From a virus: a stretch of DNA of 64,000 bases. Position 1 is the stretch's first letter, and each line of letters opens with the position of its first letter. The notes under the pieces are model-generated. The model searched no databases. It was given only the letters and a program-made list of their open reading frames with translations, and was not told where the DNA came from. Made by a program: the position numbers and the translations under genes. Where the stretch lies: the IMG/VR virus record IMGVR_UViG_3300035181_001203, positions 48,654-112,653 of that record. One strand, written 5' to 3'. Below are positions 49,942 through 60,636 of the stretch, one piece after another.

Positions 49942-50901
49942 ATGTTAAAATTTTTAGAGAATAATTTAAAATTTGACGCATCCGGTCTTACAATTGGACC
50001 TGGTTCAACTAGTAATCTATCTACTCACTTAACAATTGATCAAACAAGCACTATACCTACTACATTTACTATAGCAGTAAGTGGTTCTCCTTTTACTCCA
50101 GTTTTAACAAAATTAACTGATCAAGATTGTTTATTAACAATTACTTTTGATCAACCATTAACTAATTTACAATTCAATACAAATCATGTTTTAGTTATTA
50201 CTGCAAATACTGGAGATACTTTTAATCTTAATGTTGAAATTAATTATGCAAATGATTTTTCTTTATCTAATTGGACGAATTCAGCAGATGCTGTTTCTGT
50301 AAATGACATAGATTTCAAAGGCCCTTTAACTTCAATAAGCATAAACAATAAATTCAGATCAATTTTAACTAATGCAATTAATGCCTTAAATCAAGCTAGA
50401 TTAAATATGCAGTATTACTTCTTTAAAGAAAAATATCTTTCTGATATTATTGAATTTGCAATCGAAGCTGGATCTACTCTAGAAAATTCAAATGCAGTTA
50501 TAACATATAATTCTGATGGAACAATTAATTATATCATTAAAACTTACACTACTTCCAGGGGTAGAAACCAACAAGTAAAAATAACATACACTTATGGAAA
50601 TTTTAATATTATTAGAATACAAAAACGTGGGAATGTAGAAATACAGCTAGAAACAACTGTAGCAAGTTTAATTACTGGATTTAAAATTGATGCATTAAAT
50701 AATTCTGGAGCATTAATTTATTCATTAGGATCAGTAGCAATTAATAGAAGCGCATCTCCAACATTATATTCAATTCCGTATTTACATGATTATTTAGATA
50801 CTGGTAATCCTACTATTGATGCTATTAATCCAGATAATATAATGGCAGATTATAAATATTATAGAACTAATACTATTACTGGATGGACGGTAACTGTATG
50901 A
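49942..50901 (+). CDS. Tail fibre or neck protein, 319 aa
   Basis: N-terminal beta region (residues 1-115), a helical middle, then a short beta region. It overlaps the next fibre gene by 4 bases. Structural role inferred from context; CCAGGGG copy at 50555. Confidence 0.5.
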   Translation: MLKFLENNLKFDASGLTIGPGSTSNLSTHLTIDQTSTIPTTFTIAVSGSPFTPVLTKLTDQDCLLTITFDQPLTNLQFNTNHVLVITANTGDTFNLNVEINYANDFSLSNWTNSADAVSVNDIDFKGPLTSISINNKFRSILTNAINALNQARLNMQYYFFKEKYLSDIIEFAIEAGSTLENSNAVITYNSDGTINYIIKTYTTSRGRNQQVKITYTYGNFNIIRIQKRGNVEIQLETTVASLITGFKIDALNNSGALIYSLGSVAINRSASPTLYSIPYLHDYLDTGNPTIDAINPDNIMADYKYYRTNTITGWTVTV

Positions 50902-52877
50902 ACTTAGATTCATTTAATAGTCTAGAATCATTTAAGCTTTTTTTTAAATCTGTATATGATTCTATACGAAATGTAGCTTCTATAGCTCAATCTGCTGCAA
51001 ATAGTTATGCAGATTTACAAGATGCTTTTGATCGTAGAGTAGTAATATCAGAAGAGTATAATGGTAGACAATCTCAAAATATTAATATATCAACAACATT
51101 TGGTGATGATGTTGGTGGACTAAATTCAAAAGAATTTAGATTTTTATATGGATCTACTTTAAAATATGACAGAGTACTACCAATAGACCATCAAGATACA
51201 TCAGAAGTTGTAAATCTTCAAACACTTATAAATTTATTATCATCTAATCCTAACACTTATTTAAAAAATACGGGTGATACTGCAACTGGATCTTATACTT
51301 TTGGTCCAGATCCATTATTACCAAATACGACAATAACATTAAATGATGTTTTATTATCATTAAATGCGGGTGGTAATACTGCAATAGTCGGGCCAGAAGC
51401 AACGGCTATTATGAACAGATCTGCTGTGCAAGCATTAATTGCTGCAATTCCTCCTTCAAGCGTAAGCGAAAATACTATTACTATAGGTGCTGGTAGCACC
51501 GCTAATAGTGGATATGCTTCATTAGGATCAGATTTAGCTATAGCTTGGGTGACTGGTCCATCTACTTTTTTTAGTGGTTCTACAAATCCAGAAATAACTC
51601 TAAATACTCCAGTTACATTTGATACTATTTATAGTTATTCATTATCAAGTGAAAACGCTGAAACAAATTCATTAATTTCTGATAATGATGCATGGTGGCA
51701 GATGGTTGATGCACCATCTGGAAATAGTTTTAATCTTATATTACAAGCTGTTGGAGGAACCGTTTCTGGATATATGATTCCAAAATTAATTGTTATTGGA
51801 AAATTAGTATCAACAGCATTAAGTATAACTACTCAAGATAAAAGTATAATGGCCGCAAATGGTCAAGTATATCCAATGTTAGCATATTTAACATTAACAT
51901 CAAGTGGTGGAGTAGCTCCTATTACATGGACTTTATTAACTTCAGATTACTCAGCACAATTTGCCCCCGGATACTCTAACATTGTTCAAATTAGTGTTCC
52001 TAGCACCGGATTATACCCAATATCAGTAAAGGCTACAGATGCAAATGGAGAAGTAGCATCTCGTATAATTAATATAACAATTACAGATTATACAGTAGTA
52101 ACATTAGTAATTACAAATGTAGATCAATCCGTTACTGCTGATACTTATCCATTTAATATTACCACATTATTAAATTATACTGGTGGTACGGCACCTATAA
52201 CTTGGGTAATATCAAGTTATACTGCATTAACAACAGCACCAACTATTACTAGCGGTAATCAATTAAATGTAAGTTTCCCTAGTGCTGGTACATATACAAT
52301 TACAGTTCAAGCTACAGATAGTGCTAATACTCCACAGGTTGTTTCAAAAACAATAACATTTACCGTAAGTAATTATGTTACACCACCGCCACCACCATGC
52401 TTTGAATCGGATGAAACGTATATTCTTTTAGAAGATGGATCATCTAAACTTTTAAAAGATATGAGAGCTGGTGATAAAATTTTAACCATAAGTGAAGCTT
52501 GTTTAAAAACTAAACTTTTGTCTGTAACTTCATCCACCGTAACTGGAGTAACATTAATTCCTTCTAATGATCCAAAAGGCAGCATTACTTGTCATAATAT
52601 AAAGGCTACGTTAGGACATCCTTGGTCAACAATAGATGATCCTGATGGTAATTTATGGATAAGAAGTGAAGCAATTATTCCAACAACCAAATTAATAGAA
52701 GTTTTTAAAGACACAAATAGTTATCGTGGAAGAATTACAGAAGCATCAACAACAAGTAAAACTGGTGTTATTAGAGTTGCTGGTAATATGACAACTTTAG
52801 CTTCAACTTATTGCGTAAGCTCTAGTCCTATTGGACCGTGGTTTGTAGTGCATAATATGATATCCACAACGTGTTAA
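50898..52877 (+). CDS. Tail fibre with Ig-like domains and C-terminal Hint domain, 659 aa
   Basis: ATG overlapping the previous stop. A helical N-terminus is followed by a beta region and two Ig/cadherin-like repeats (GGVAPITWTLLTSDYSAQF; GGTAPITWVISSYTAL) each closed by YxITVxATDxN-type strands. After TPPPPP, residue C501 starts a Hint domain: CFESDETYILLEDGSSKLL, MRAGDKIL, ATLGHPW (block B-like) and FVVHNM (block G-like). Hint domains self-cleave at Cys. Here the C-terminal Hint could cleave or cross-link the fibre. Confidence 0.75.
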   Translation: MNLDSFNSLESFKLFFKSVYDSIRNVASIAQSAANSYADLQDAFDRRVVISEEYNGRQSQNINISTTFGDDVGGLNSKEFRFLYGSTLKYDRVLPIDHQDTSEVVNLQTLINLLSSNPNTYLKNTGDTATGSYTFGPDPLLPNTTITLNDVLLSLNAGGNTAIVGPEATAIMNRSAVQALIAAIPPSSVSENTITIGAGSTANSGYASLGSDLAIAWVTGPSTFFSGSTNPEITLNTPVTFDTIYSYSLSSENAETNSLISDNDAWWQMVDAPSGNSFNLILQAVGGTVSGYMIPKLIVIGKLVSTALSITTQDKSIMAANGQVYPMLAYLTLTSSGGVAPITWTLLTSDYSAQFAPGYSNIVQISVPSTGLYPISVKATDANGEVASRIINITITDYTVVTLVITNVDQSVTADTYPFNITTLLNYTGGTAPITWVISSYTALTTAPTITSGNQLNVSFPSAGTYTITVQATDSANTPQVVSKTITFTVSNYVTPPPPPCFESDETYILLEDGSSKLLKDMRAGDKILTISEACLKTKLLSVTSSTVTGVTLIPSNDPKGSITCHNIKATLGHPWSTIDDPDGNLWIRSEAIIPTTKLIEVFKDTNSYRGRITEASTTSKTGVIRVAGNMTTLASTYCVSSSPIGPWFVVHNMISTTC

Positions 52878-52941
52878 TGTATTATTGAAAAAATATAATT
52901 AATATGATATTCTATATATTGTCAGCTTTACTGGATTTTAA

Positions 52942-54114
52942 ATGAACCTTAGTGAACTTCAAGCTTTAGAAAAAATTCAAATTGGCGATATTAAATCTGC
53001 TATAGATCAGATTAAATATTTAATTATTCAAAATAATCAGACTCAAGCAAATTTAAATAAAATATTTCAAGAATTAGACACTAAGGTTAATTTACAATCT
53101 GAGTATTTAACTGCGTTAGATCCGATTCTTAAGATTGGATCAGGAACAGTTTCCGCTAATGGAATTAATGTTACTGGAATTGGAACATTATTTACAAGAG
53201 AAATAAGTGTTGGAAATAGTATTAAAATTGGAACTGAAACACAAGTAGTAGCAACTATTGTAGATGATTTAAATTTGACAGTAGTATCAGCTTTTACCTC
53301 AACTTCAGTTAATCAAGTTTATGGAGTATTAAAATTATTAAGTAAAGAAGTATTAACTGGCAACTTTGAATTTGGTGTTACAAACGGTACACCATTTGCA
53401 GGAGTTGTTAATCAGGGAAGTGTATTTCAGTATTATGGAAGAATGACAGATCCATATGATATAATTAATGTACAGTTTGCTCAAAGATTGTTTACTCCAG
53501 CCATGATAAGAGCAGCTAATTCAATACTAAGAACCGGCGATACTGTTGGTGATGCATCTTTAGTTTATGAATATCTTTTTAAAAATGTAAATTGGACTTT
53601 TGATACTTCTTCCAGCGTTTATTATGATGGTCCTATTACGCAGCCTAATCATTTAGCTACATTAAAGACGGTTCAAGATTATGTTACTACTGCTACTACA
53701 AAACGATATATTAAATCAATAGATAATACATTAACAGAATTAGTTGCAAATAAATTAGAGTTTTATGGTCCTGACTTCTTTCAGATTACAGGTCCAACAG
53801 AATTTACAATTCACGCGCCTGTTGGCGAATATCAACTTCTTATTGTTGTATCTGCAACGGCTGAGACAACTCATGGAGCGCATGATGACCATGTTGGAGT
53901 TGAATTAAGTGTAAGTAAAAATGGACAACAAATTGGGTATAGCTATGAAAGAATGGAAACAACTGTTCATGATAGAGATATGGAATTGTATGGTAATATG
54001 ACTGCTACAGTTACTACCACAACTACTGTCATTAATGGTGATACAATTTCTTTCAATAGAATTAATACTTGGGGAACTTTTCAACACTATAATTTAATGA
54101 TTACTACTTTATAG
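52942..54114 (+). CDS. Tail fibre protein, 390 aa
   Basis: A helical start, then a beta repeat with the pattern NGTGTLFTREISVGNSIKIGTE common in phage fibres, and a C-terminal domain (VGVELSVSKNGQQIGYSYER; HYNLMITTL) resembling a TNF/C1q-like jelly roll. Likely trimeric fibre or collar protein. Confidence 0.55.
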   Translation: MNLSELQALEKIQIGDIKSAIDQIKYLIIQNNQTQANLNKIFQELDTKVNLQSEYLTALDPILKIGSGTVSANGINVTGIGTLFTREISVGNSIKIGTETQVVATIVDDLNLTVVSAFTSTSVNQVYGVLKLLSKEVLTGNFEFGVTNGTPFAGVVNQGSVFQYYGRMTDPYDIINVQFAQRLFTPAMIRAANSILRTGDTVGDASLVYEYLFKNVNWTFDTSSSVYYDGPITQPNHLATLKTVQDYVTTATTKRYIKSIDNTLTELVANKLEFYGPDFFQITGPTEFTIHAPVGEYQLLIVVSATAETTHGAHDDHVGVELSVSKNGQQIGYSYERMETTVHDRDMELYGNMTATVTTTTTVINGDTISFNRINTWGTFQHYNLMITTL

Positions 54115-54126
54115 GGATAAGATCAT

Positions 54127-55053
54127 ATGTTCACAGACCATATTCATGATCAAATTGGAAAATATAGAGTTGGAGTTATTGTTGACTCTATGCCTGATTT
54201 TGTAAAAGAAGCAGAAGAAAAAATTGTTACAGAAGATTTAACAAAACTCCCTGATGGTGCTTTTGCTTATTCTGATGGCGTAAATAGATTTTTCCCTATT
54301 CATACTCCTGAACATACTTGGCTTAGTCATGCATATTTTGAAAAATTTGCCAGTCAAATTGATGAATCTATTAGATCCGAGATTGAAGATCGAATTGATG
54401 ATGCATATTTAGCCTTTGAACTTCCACTGAATAATTTAGTAAAATTTGCTTCTCAAGAAGATCATATTGATGCTTTACATAGTCTTTCTATTGAAATGAA
54501 TAACTTTATTGATAATTATAAAAGATTACCAGTTCGTCAAAGGCGCAATAAAGCTAAAGAAATTTTAGCAAGAGCATTTGCTTTAGGCAAAGCAGAACAT
54601 ATGCATGATCTTATTAAACAATATGCTGGACATAATTTAAATCCAAATTATTCTCAAGCTTTTGCTTCGAGGATGAAATACTTCAAAGAGAATGCTCCTG
54701 AAAGAAAAATTTTAATGCAAATGCAAGATGAAGTTCCAAATCATCTGGCAGAAAGAGTAGCAGAAGCATTACAAATTTTTGATGAAAAAACAGGATTACA
54801 TAAATATTACGATAATGAAATTATGGATCCTTACTATGAACTCCTATCCCCTGGAGAAATTTCTGAATCTCCAATATATTTTGATGGTGAAACAATCCTT
54901 CCATCAAAATTAAAAAATTTTGATCACACTTCTTTATCAGATATTCTTAATGATCATTTATTAGGTGGCTTGAAACTTGATCCAATCAATACTTTAAAAA
55001 ACATGAATCCAAACGTTAGAATTATTGTCATTAAAAGAATTAATCATGCATAA
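54127..55053 (+). CDS. Hypothetical virion-block protein, 308 aa
   Basis: Helical and acidic, with a segment LNNLVKFASQED that echoes the tag (LVKFA). Site GGGATAAG. It precedes the portal by one gene. A minor head protein is possible. Confidence 0.5.
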   Translation: MFTDHIHDQIGKYRVGVIVDSMPDFVKEAEEKIVTEDLTKLPDGAFAYSDGVNRFFPIHTPEHTWLSHAYFEKFASQIDESIRSEIEDRIDDAYLAFELPLNNLVKFASQEDHIDALHSLSIEMNNFIDNYKRLPVRQRRNKAKEILARAFALGKAEHMHDLIKQYAGHNLNPNYSQAFASRMKYFKENAPERKILMQMQDEVPNHLAERVAEALQIFDEKTGLHKYYDNEIMDPYYELLSPGEISESPIYFDGETILPSKLKNFDHTSLSDILNDHLLGGLKLDPINTLKNMNPNVRIIVIKRINHA

Positions 55054-55495
55054 CATGGATAATGAAACCATCGTTTTAATTAATGATAATAAACTTTCTG
55101 AACAAGAATTAGAAAAAGTTTTTGCATTGAAAGCATTACAAGAAAACCCTGGTATTTTAGGGAATGTTTTTGCATTTGAAAAACTTTGCTATGTATTAAA
55201 TAATTTAAAACCTAACACAACAGCACTTCAACCTCCAACCATATTACATCTTGCCAAAGCTATTCAATTTTTACAAAAAGAATATCCCGAACATCATTGG
55301 CATAGAGAAGTTAAAGAATATATTGCACAAATTGCATTAGATGAGGGATGGTATTTACTTCCGTCAATTTTAAATTTTGCTCAAAAAGAATTAGATGCAA
55401 TTTCTTACAAAAAAGAAGAATTAGATGAAGATCAAAAAAAGCTGCAAGAATTAAAACACTTAGCTGTTAATAAGTATTTAGCTTTGGATAATTAA
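55046..55495 (+). CDS. Hypothetical protein, 149 aa, before the portal
   Basis: Three starts are possible (TTG 55025, ATG 55046, ATG 55055); none has a strong site. Helical throughout. One base separates it from the portal gene. Confidence 0.5.
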   Translation: MHNMDNETIVLINDNKLSEQELEKVFALKALQENPGILGNVFAFEKLCYVLNNLKPNTTALQPPTILHLAKAIQFLQKEYPEHHWHREVKEYIAQIALDEGWYLLPSILNFAQKELDAISYKKEELDEDQKKLQELKHLAVNKYLALDN

Positions 55496-55496
55496 A

Positions 55497-57338
55497 ATGA
55501 GCAATATATCGAATACTAGCGTCGTCGCACCAGAGAATAGTAGACGCTACCCATCGAATGGCATAGATTATCCACTTAGGTTTTTCAATATGCTCCATTT
55601 TCAGCGTCCTAAAACGCTGAATGAAATATTTAAGTGGTGCATAATTTTAAATGAATCACACGGTCTTTTAGATCGTATAACAGATACTATGGCAAGATAT
55701 CCAGTTACCCATATTGTAGTAACTGGAGACACTGGAGAAAATAATTCATTTTGGTCAGATCATCTTAACGAAACTGTAAGTATTCAAAATGAATTAGTTC
55801 AAAATGGTAAAGATTATTATACATTTGGCAACTGCATAGTAACTATTGTACCTCCATTCAAAAGATATTTAGTTTGCCCAAAATGTAATACTTATAAACG
55901 TCATTGTATTAATGAAGATAATTCAGATGATAGAATTGACTGGAAATTTCATAATTTTAATTTTATTTCAAAATGTAAAAATAAAGAGTGTAAATATAAT
56001 GGTATAATGGAAGTTAAAGACGAATTGTTAACTGGTGAAGAATTTGCAAATAATGTAAAAATTCAAAGATGGCCTATTGCTCATATTAAAATTAGGGATT
56101 TAAGTATTGCTGGTAAAAAACGTATTTATTATAAAATAGAAGATAAATATCGTAAGCCAATTTTAAGTGGAGATAAGTTTGTTGTAGCTAATGTCCCATA
56201 TACATTTATATTAGCTTGTAAACAAAATAAAAATTCAGCAATTATAGAACTTCCACCTGAATTAACATTCCATTATAAATATGAATCTATTACAGAACCA
56301 GAATGGGAAGGATTATCTAAACCATTTTTCTTCTCTGCATGGAAAGATATCTTCATGAGTTTTGTTTTACGAAAAGCTCAAGAATGTATTGCTTCAGATC
56401 ATTTAATTCCAAATCGTTTTATATTTCCTACCGCTACCACTGGTGGTACAGATCCCTTAAGTAAAATTGACGGATCTGCATGGGTTCAAACAGTTACAAC
56501 GCAATTAAAGAGACAACAAAATGATCCAAATGAAATTGGAATCGTTCCCTTTCCATTAGGATATCAAGCTTTAGGTGGTCAAGGCAAAGCTATGTCTCTT
56601 AGGGAAGAAATTGAACTTCAAGATCGTAGAATTCTTACACAAATGGGTATTCCGCCAGAATTAATTTATGGTGGTATGACTTGGAGTGGAAGTAATATAT
56701 CATTAAGAATGCTTGAAAATTTATTTATGTATTACATTGGTAAGCATAATCAATTTATCAAGTTTTATACAAATTATGTATCTAGAGTTTCTGGGATTAA
56801 AGCACCAACAAAAGCTATGTTATCACCATTCAAGATGGCTGATGATATTCAACAAATGAATGCCCTTAGTGCATTAGGCGCACAAGGTAGAATAAGTGAA
56901 ACTACTGCTTTAAGTCAAGTTGGAAATGGCATTAATCTTTCTCATGAAGCAGATCAAGCTGAAAAAGATGCAGATAGTATGAAGCGTTTACTTAGAGCAA
57001 GACAAATGATGAATACTGAAGTAACTAATGAAATTAATAAAATTAATCAACTTGAGAATGTTGATTTACAAGGTGAAGCTATTTTAGAACAAGGTAAAAT
57101 TCAACAAGCAGCAGGTAGTCAATTGGTTAATGGCATTACAGCTTCGACAACTCAAGGAATTGTAAATCAATTAAATAATGTTAAAGATCCATTAGAACGA
57201 AGATCTTTACTGATAGAGCTTCAATCAAAAGACTCGCAAAAATATAATGAAATAGTATCTGCATTAAATGGCGTTTCTAATAATTCATTACCAGAAGCTA
57301 AGTTCGCTAAATCTACGCCAGAAAAGGCTAAAGTATGA
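55497..57338 (+). CDS. Portal protein, 613 aa, with zinc-finger insertion
   Basis: The core EIELQDRRILTQMGIPPELIYGG followed by SLRMLENLFMYYIGK (key residues) is the portal wing/stem pattern: a long helix, 'GIPPE(L/V)', then a long helix. The C-terminal ~130 residues are helical and Gln-rich. An insertion at about residues 125-170 has CPKCNTY...HC and CKNKECKYNG, a likely zinc site unusual for portals. The portal ring is the channel for DNA packaging. Confidence 0.75.
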   Translation: MSNISNTSVVAPENSRRYPSNGIDYPLRFFNMLHFQRPKTLNEIFKWCIILNESHGLLDRITDTMARYPVTHIVVTGDTGENNSFWSDHLNETVSIQNELVQNGKDYYTFGNCIVTIVPPFKRYLVCPKCNTYKRHCINEDNSDDRIDWKFHNFNFISKCKNKECKYNGIMEVKDELLTGEEFANNVKIQRWPIAHIKIRDLSIAGKKRIYYKIEDKYRKPILSGDKFVVANVPYTFILACKQNKNSAIIELPPELTFHYKYESITEPEWEGLSKPFFFSAWKDIFMSFVLRKAQECIASDHLIPNRFIFPTATTGGTDPLSKIDGSAWVQTVTTQLKRQQNDPNEIGIVPFPLGYQALGGQGKAMSLREEIELQDRRILTQMGIPPELIYGGMTWSGSNISLRMLENLFMYYIGKHNQFIKFYTNYVSRVSGIKAPTKAMLSPFKMADDIQQMNALSALGAQGRISETTALSQVGNGINLSHEADQAEKDADSMKRLLRARQMMNTEVTNEINKINQLENVDLQGEAILEQGKIQQAAGSQLVNGITASTTQGIVNQLNNVKDPLERRSLLIELQSKDSQKYNEIVSALNGVSNNSLPEAKFAKSTPEKAKV

Positions 57339-58255
57339 GTTTAATTAAATTAGCAGGATTACAATCTTTAATTATGCCAACCGTAGGAACTACTGCTGCT
57401 ATGAGTGGAAGTCCTTTTTCATGGTTAATGAAAAAGAGTCCTAAACAAAAGATTTTTGGATTTATTCCAAAGCCTAGTTTAAGAAGAAATGTTCAGGAAA
57501 TAAATATATCAACAATAGCAAATGCTATTAATAATATTAGAGATGGAAAAGTGCAAGATTCTACTAGATTCCTATCTGGATTAGCCGATTCTACAATAGG
57601 TCATGCTGGCAAATTAGGAATTGGAATTGCTGAGAAATTAAATAAAACTCCAGGGGTTTCTAAATTATATAAATATTTAACAAATAGAGTTATATCAAGA
57701 GATGGAAAAATACAAATAGATCAATTAGAAAAACTATTAAAAACTGGTAAAAAAATTAATGATATTAGTTCTAAAATTAGCAATAATCCATTAACATTGT
57801 ATGGAGCAGGTATTGGTTCTATAGTGGGTGGTTCTAAAACTCCAACTGATGATAATTCAAGATTAAAAAATACTTTAAAAGGATTTATGGTTGGTGGAAG
57901 TGTTGGTTTTGGAGCTAAGAAAATAGCAAATTCAGTAAAAAATAAAACAAATCCATTGGCATCTATACATAAACATTATTTTGCTGATGATTATTGGAAG
58001 GAAAGAATACAAGGAGCAAACAAAAGTGTTATTGGTCCTGTATTAGCAAATGCTTTTACATCTTCTCCAGAAAGTAGAGCAAATCGAATTAAGAGATTTA
58101 ATGCGTGGCGTGATTTTAACCAGGATGTTTTTAATAAAAATAAATTTGTAAATTTATTCAATACCACAAAAGATAGTTTTAAAACAAAAAATAAAAACAA
58201 GAGAACACTTATTGGCTCATTAGGTAATAAACTATTTGGTGAAGATGAAAAATGA
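57335..58255 (+). CDS. Tagged protein (MSLIKLA), 306 aa
   Basis: ATGA overlap with the portal stop, tag MSLIKLAGLQ, hydrophobic patches (TLYGAGIGSIVGGS; GFMVGGSVGFGAKK) like those of the leftward operon, and a basic tail. Located directly after the portal, which supports a head-interior location. Confidence 0.65.
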   Translation: MSLIKLAGLQSLIMPTVGTTAAMSGSPFSWLMKKSPKQKIFGFIPKPSLRRNVQEINISTIANAINNIRDGKVQDSTRFLSGLADSTIGHAGKLGIGIAEKLNKTPGVSKLYKYLTNRVISRDGKIQIDQLEKLLKTGKKINDISSKISNNPLTLYGAGIGSIVGGSKTPTDDNSRLKNTLKGFMVGGSVGFGAKKIANSVKNKTNPLASIHKHYFADDYWKERIQGANKSVIGPVLANAFTSSPESRANRIKRFNAWRDFNQDVFNKNKFVNLFNTTKDSFKTKNKNKRTLIGSLGNKLFGEDEK

Positions 58256-58701
58256 CTCCAAAATCTAATTTAACTTCTCATTCAAAATTTTTAAGTCTCA
58301 CTAATACTGAGAGTTTATCAGCTTATTGTTTACTTTTAGATAAAGTTATTGGAAGTCCAAATAAATACAATATTGTAAATAATGATATTGAATATGATCC
58401 ATTTGGGAATCCTTATGTAATTTTTCAGTATTATGAAAAACCCGAAGAAGAAGAACGTAAAATTAAAAAAATGTCTTTCTTCGCAGAGATTGTTGATGTT
58501 CATGATTTAGAAAGATATGATTCATTAGTAAATTCTCATCTTAAAAATGATATTAAACTTGTTTTTATTAAGAATTGCGTAGAAAAATTAAAAGATAATT
58601 TTAGAATATATTATATACTTATATATATAAAAGCTTTAGAAGGATATATTATTGATGAAGGTGAATTAAAAAAGATAGCTCCTAAAGAAAAAACCAGATA
58701 G
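58252..58701 (+). CDS. Hypothetical virion-block protein, 149 aa
   Basis: Helical, charged, overlaps the previous gene by 4 bases. No family recognised. Confidence 0.5.
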   Translation: MTPKSNLTSHSKFLSLTNTESLSAYCLLLDKVIGSPNKYNIVNNDIEYDPFGNPYVIFQYYEKPEEEERKIKKMSFFAEIVDVHDLERYDSLVNSHLKNDIKLVFIKNCVEKLKDNFRIYYILIYIKALEGYIIDEGELKKIAPKEKTR

Positions 58702-58714
58702 GAGGATAAATATA

Positions 58715-59200
58715 ATGTCGTCGCGTTTATCATCTTTAAAAGATAATTTAAATATAAATGGTGGAAAAATTACTGCCAAAGAAAAAGATCAATTATTAAA
58801 ATTTGCTTCAGATAAATTTGTGAATGAAGAAGTTCCAGAAATTCTTTCAGAAGAAATGGTATGCTTTACTTTTGAAGCCGTAATCAGACCAATGGATAAA
58901 GCTTTAGTTATACATTTGAAACATCTTCCTCCTGCACTTCGTAATCCAAAGTTCTTTGATTTTGCTACAGAATTTATTAGAGATAGAATTGGAAAATTTG
59001 AATCTTTAAACGCAAGTTTTATTGGTGAATTAGATTCTGTAAATAAATTAAATAGTCTAGACCTAATGTTCACAAAATATTTTCCAGCATTAATGGGTGA
59101 TATAGAATTTATTAAATCCCATTCTTTTAAAATTGGGAAACAATTAGATGAATTACTTGTACAAGAATTAGGACAATATGCGAATAAATCTAGAAATTAG
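58715..59200 (+). CDS. Hypothetical virion-block protein, 161 aa
   Basis: Strong GGAGGATA site. Helical, with a long C-terminal helix. Overlaps the next gene by 23 bases. Possibly a head-tail connector or tail-assembly protein; inference. Confidence 0.5.
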   Translation: MSSRLSSLKDNLNINGGKITAKEKDQLLKFASDKFVNEEVPEILSEEMVCFTFEAVIRPMDKALVIHLKHLPPALRNPKFFDFATEFIRDRIGKFESLNASFIGELDSVNKLNSLDLMFTKYFPALMGDIEFIKSHSFKIGKQLDELLVQELGQYANKSRN

Positions 59201-60002
59201 AAATGTAGATTATAATAAAACTATTCTAGCTTGGACGGTTGAATTAGATTTTAAAGAAAATCTATATAATTTTTTATATTTAGTTGAAATATCTGAATCA
59301 GAAAATGGTCCATGGATTCCTCTATTTCTAGATCCTATTTATGCCTTTGGCTTTGTAGATACTATGACTCAAAGAGGAATGATAGATCAAAGATTATATT
59401 ATCGTGTAAAAGCTATAGATTCTCAAGGTAATGAATTCTTTTCAGATAATAAATCTATTATAGAAGAAGATGATAATTATATTGCTAATTATGTAGCGAG
59501 ACAACAACAACTTCTTTTAGAAAGATATAATGGTCAAGAATTTTTGCATTATGCAAGAAAAAAATTTGGTCCACGATGTAGTAATTGTTATTTAGAAACT
59601 GAAAGAAAAACTTTTATGTCTAAATGTCCAGTATGCTTTGGGACTACATATGAAGGTGGATATTTTGCTCCAGTAAAAATATCTTTAAATAAAGACCCTC
59701 AATTAAAAGGAATAGACAAAGATGCTCATGGAGTCAATGAAGCTAAAAATGCTGTATTCTTAACATCAAATGAAGTTATTATTGAAGCAGATGACCTATT
59801 AGTTGCATTGAAAAAAACTGACCAAAGATATTTTGTAACACAAATAGTTCCAGTTAGCTTACATGATAGAACTACTAGTCAAAGAGTAATCACAGAACAA
59901 GTGAAATCTGATAACCCCGCACAATTAGTCCCTGTTGATCTAAATGCATACACTTTAGAAGAATTTAATGTCTTTCGTCGTGACTGGAAGATAATCAGAT
60001 GA
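59178..60002 (+). CDS. Virion protein with Fn3-like domain and zinc ribbon, 274 aa
   Basis: Residues 5-100 look like a fibronectin III domain (ILAWTVELDF; YLVEISESENGPWIPL; RLYYRVKAIDSQGNEFFS). CSNC and CPVC (~residues 133-155) form a zinc ribbon. A beta-rich end follows. Position between portal and sheath suggests a neck or connector protein. Confidence 0.6.
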   Translation: MRINLEIRNVDYNKTILAWTVELDFKENLYNFLYLVEISESENGPWIPLFLDPIYAFGFVDTMTQRGMIDQRLYYRVKAIDSQGNEFFSDNKSIIEEDDNYIANYVARQQQLLLERYNGQEFLHYARKKFGPRCSNCYLETERKTFMSKCPVCFGTTYEGGYFAPVKISLNKDPQLKGIDKDAHGVNEAKNAVFLTSNEVIIEADDLLVALKKTDQRYFVTQIVPVSLHDRTTSQRVITEQVKSDNPAQLVPVDLNAYTLEEFNVFRRDWKIIR

Positions 60003-60634
60003 ATCAAAAAGATTTTACATTAAGTAGAAATTTTAATACTGGACTTTATGGAGTTAGAGCAGTTGTGCTTTTCTTAAGGGAAATGTTCACAGCAAATCCA
60101 GATTTAGGTTTTAATATTTATACTGATGATCTAGCAAAAGCAGATGCATTTTTAAGTTTACATATCACCACTAAACATGACTGGGAAACTAAATACAGAG
60201 GGAAGCGTCCTATTATCTTTGTTTCCAGGGGCAATTTAATAACGGGAGTAAATAATACTCAGGGTATTGGAAGAGTTCTTTCTATAACAAATAATGGACA
60301 AGTTACCTCATATTCTGATTTGATTTCGTTCCCAATTGTGGTAGAATGTTTATCAGAGAGCGATATTGAATCGGAAACGTTATCATCCATAGTCCTAACA
60401 TTATTGACTGGTGATACAAGAGCATTAAGAAGTTTAGGATTACAGATACAAGGAAATCCTATACAAACGCCTACACAGTTATTCGAGAAAGTAAATAATT
60501 CTTTTATTTCTTCAGTAATTATTCAAGTTCAAGTCCAAAGACAAATGAGAGCAATAAGAACACCAAAAAATTTATTAGAAAGTATAGAATTTAAAATTAA
60601 TGATGGTTTAGAAGTTAACATAAAAGAGGATTAA
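59999..60634 (+). CDS. Tail completion/terminator-like protein, 211 aa
   Basis: ATGA overlap. The protein sits immediately before the tail sheath, the usual place of a tail terminator, and alternates strands and helices (FPIVVECLSESDIES; SVIIQVQVQRQ). Assignment by position. Confidence 0.5.
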   Translation: MNQKDFTLSRNFNTGLYGVRAVVLFLREMFTANPDLGFNIYTDDLAKADAFLSLHITTKHDWETKYRGKRPIIFVSRGNLITGVNNTQGIGRVLSITNNGQVTSYSDLISFPIVVECLSESDIESETLSSIVLTLLTGDTRALRSLGLQIQGNPIQTPTQLFEKVNNSFISSVIIQVQVQRQMRAIRTPKNLLESIEFKINDGLEVNIKED

Positions 60635-60636
60635 TT

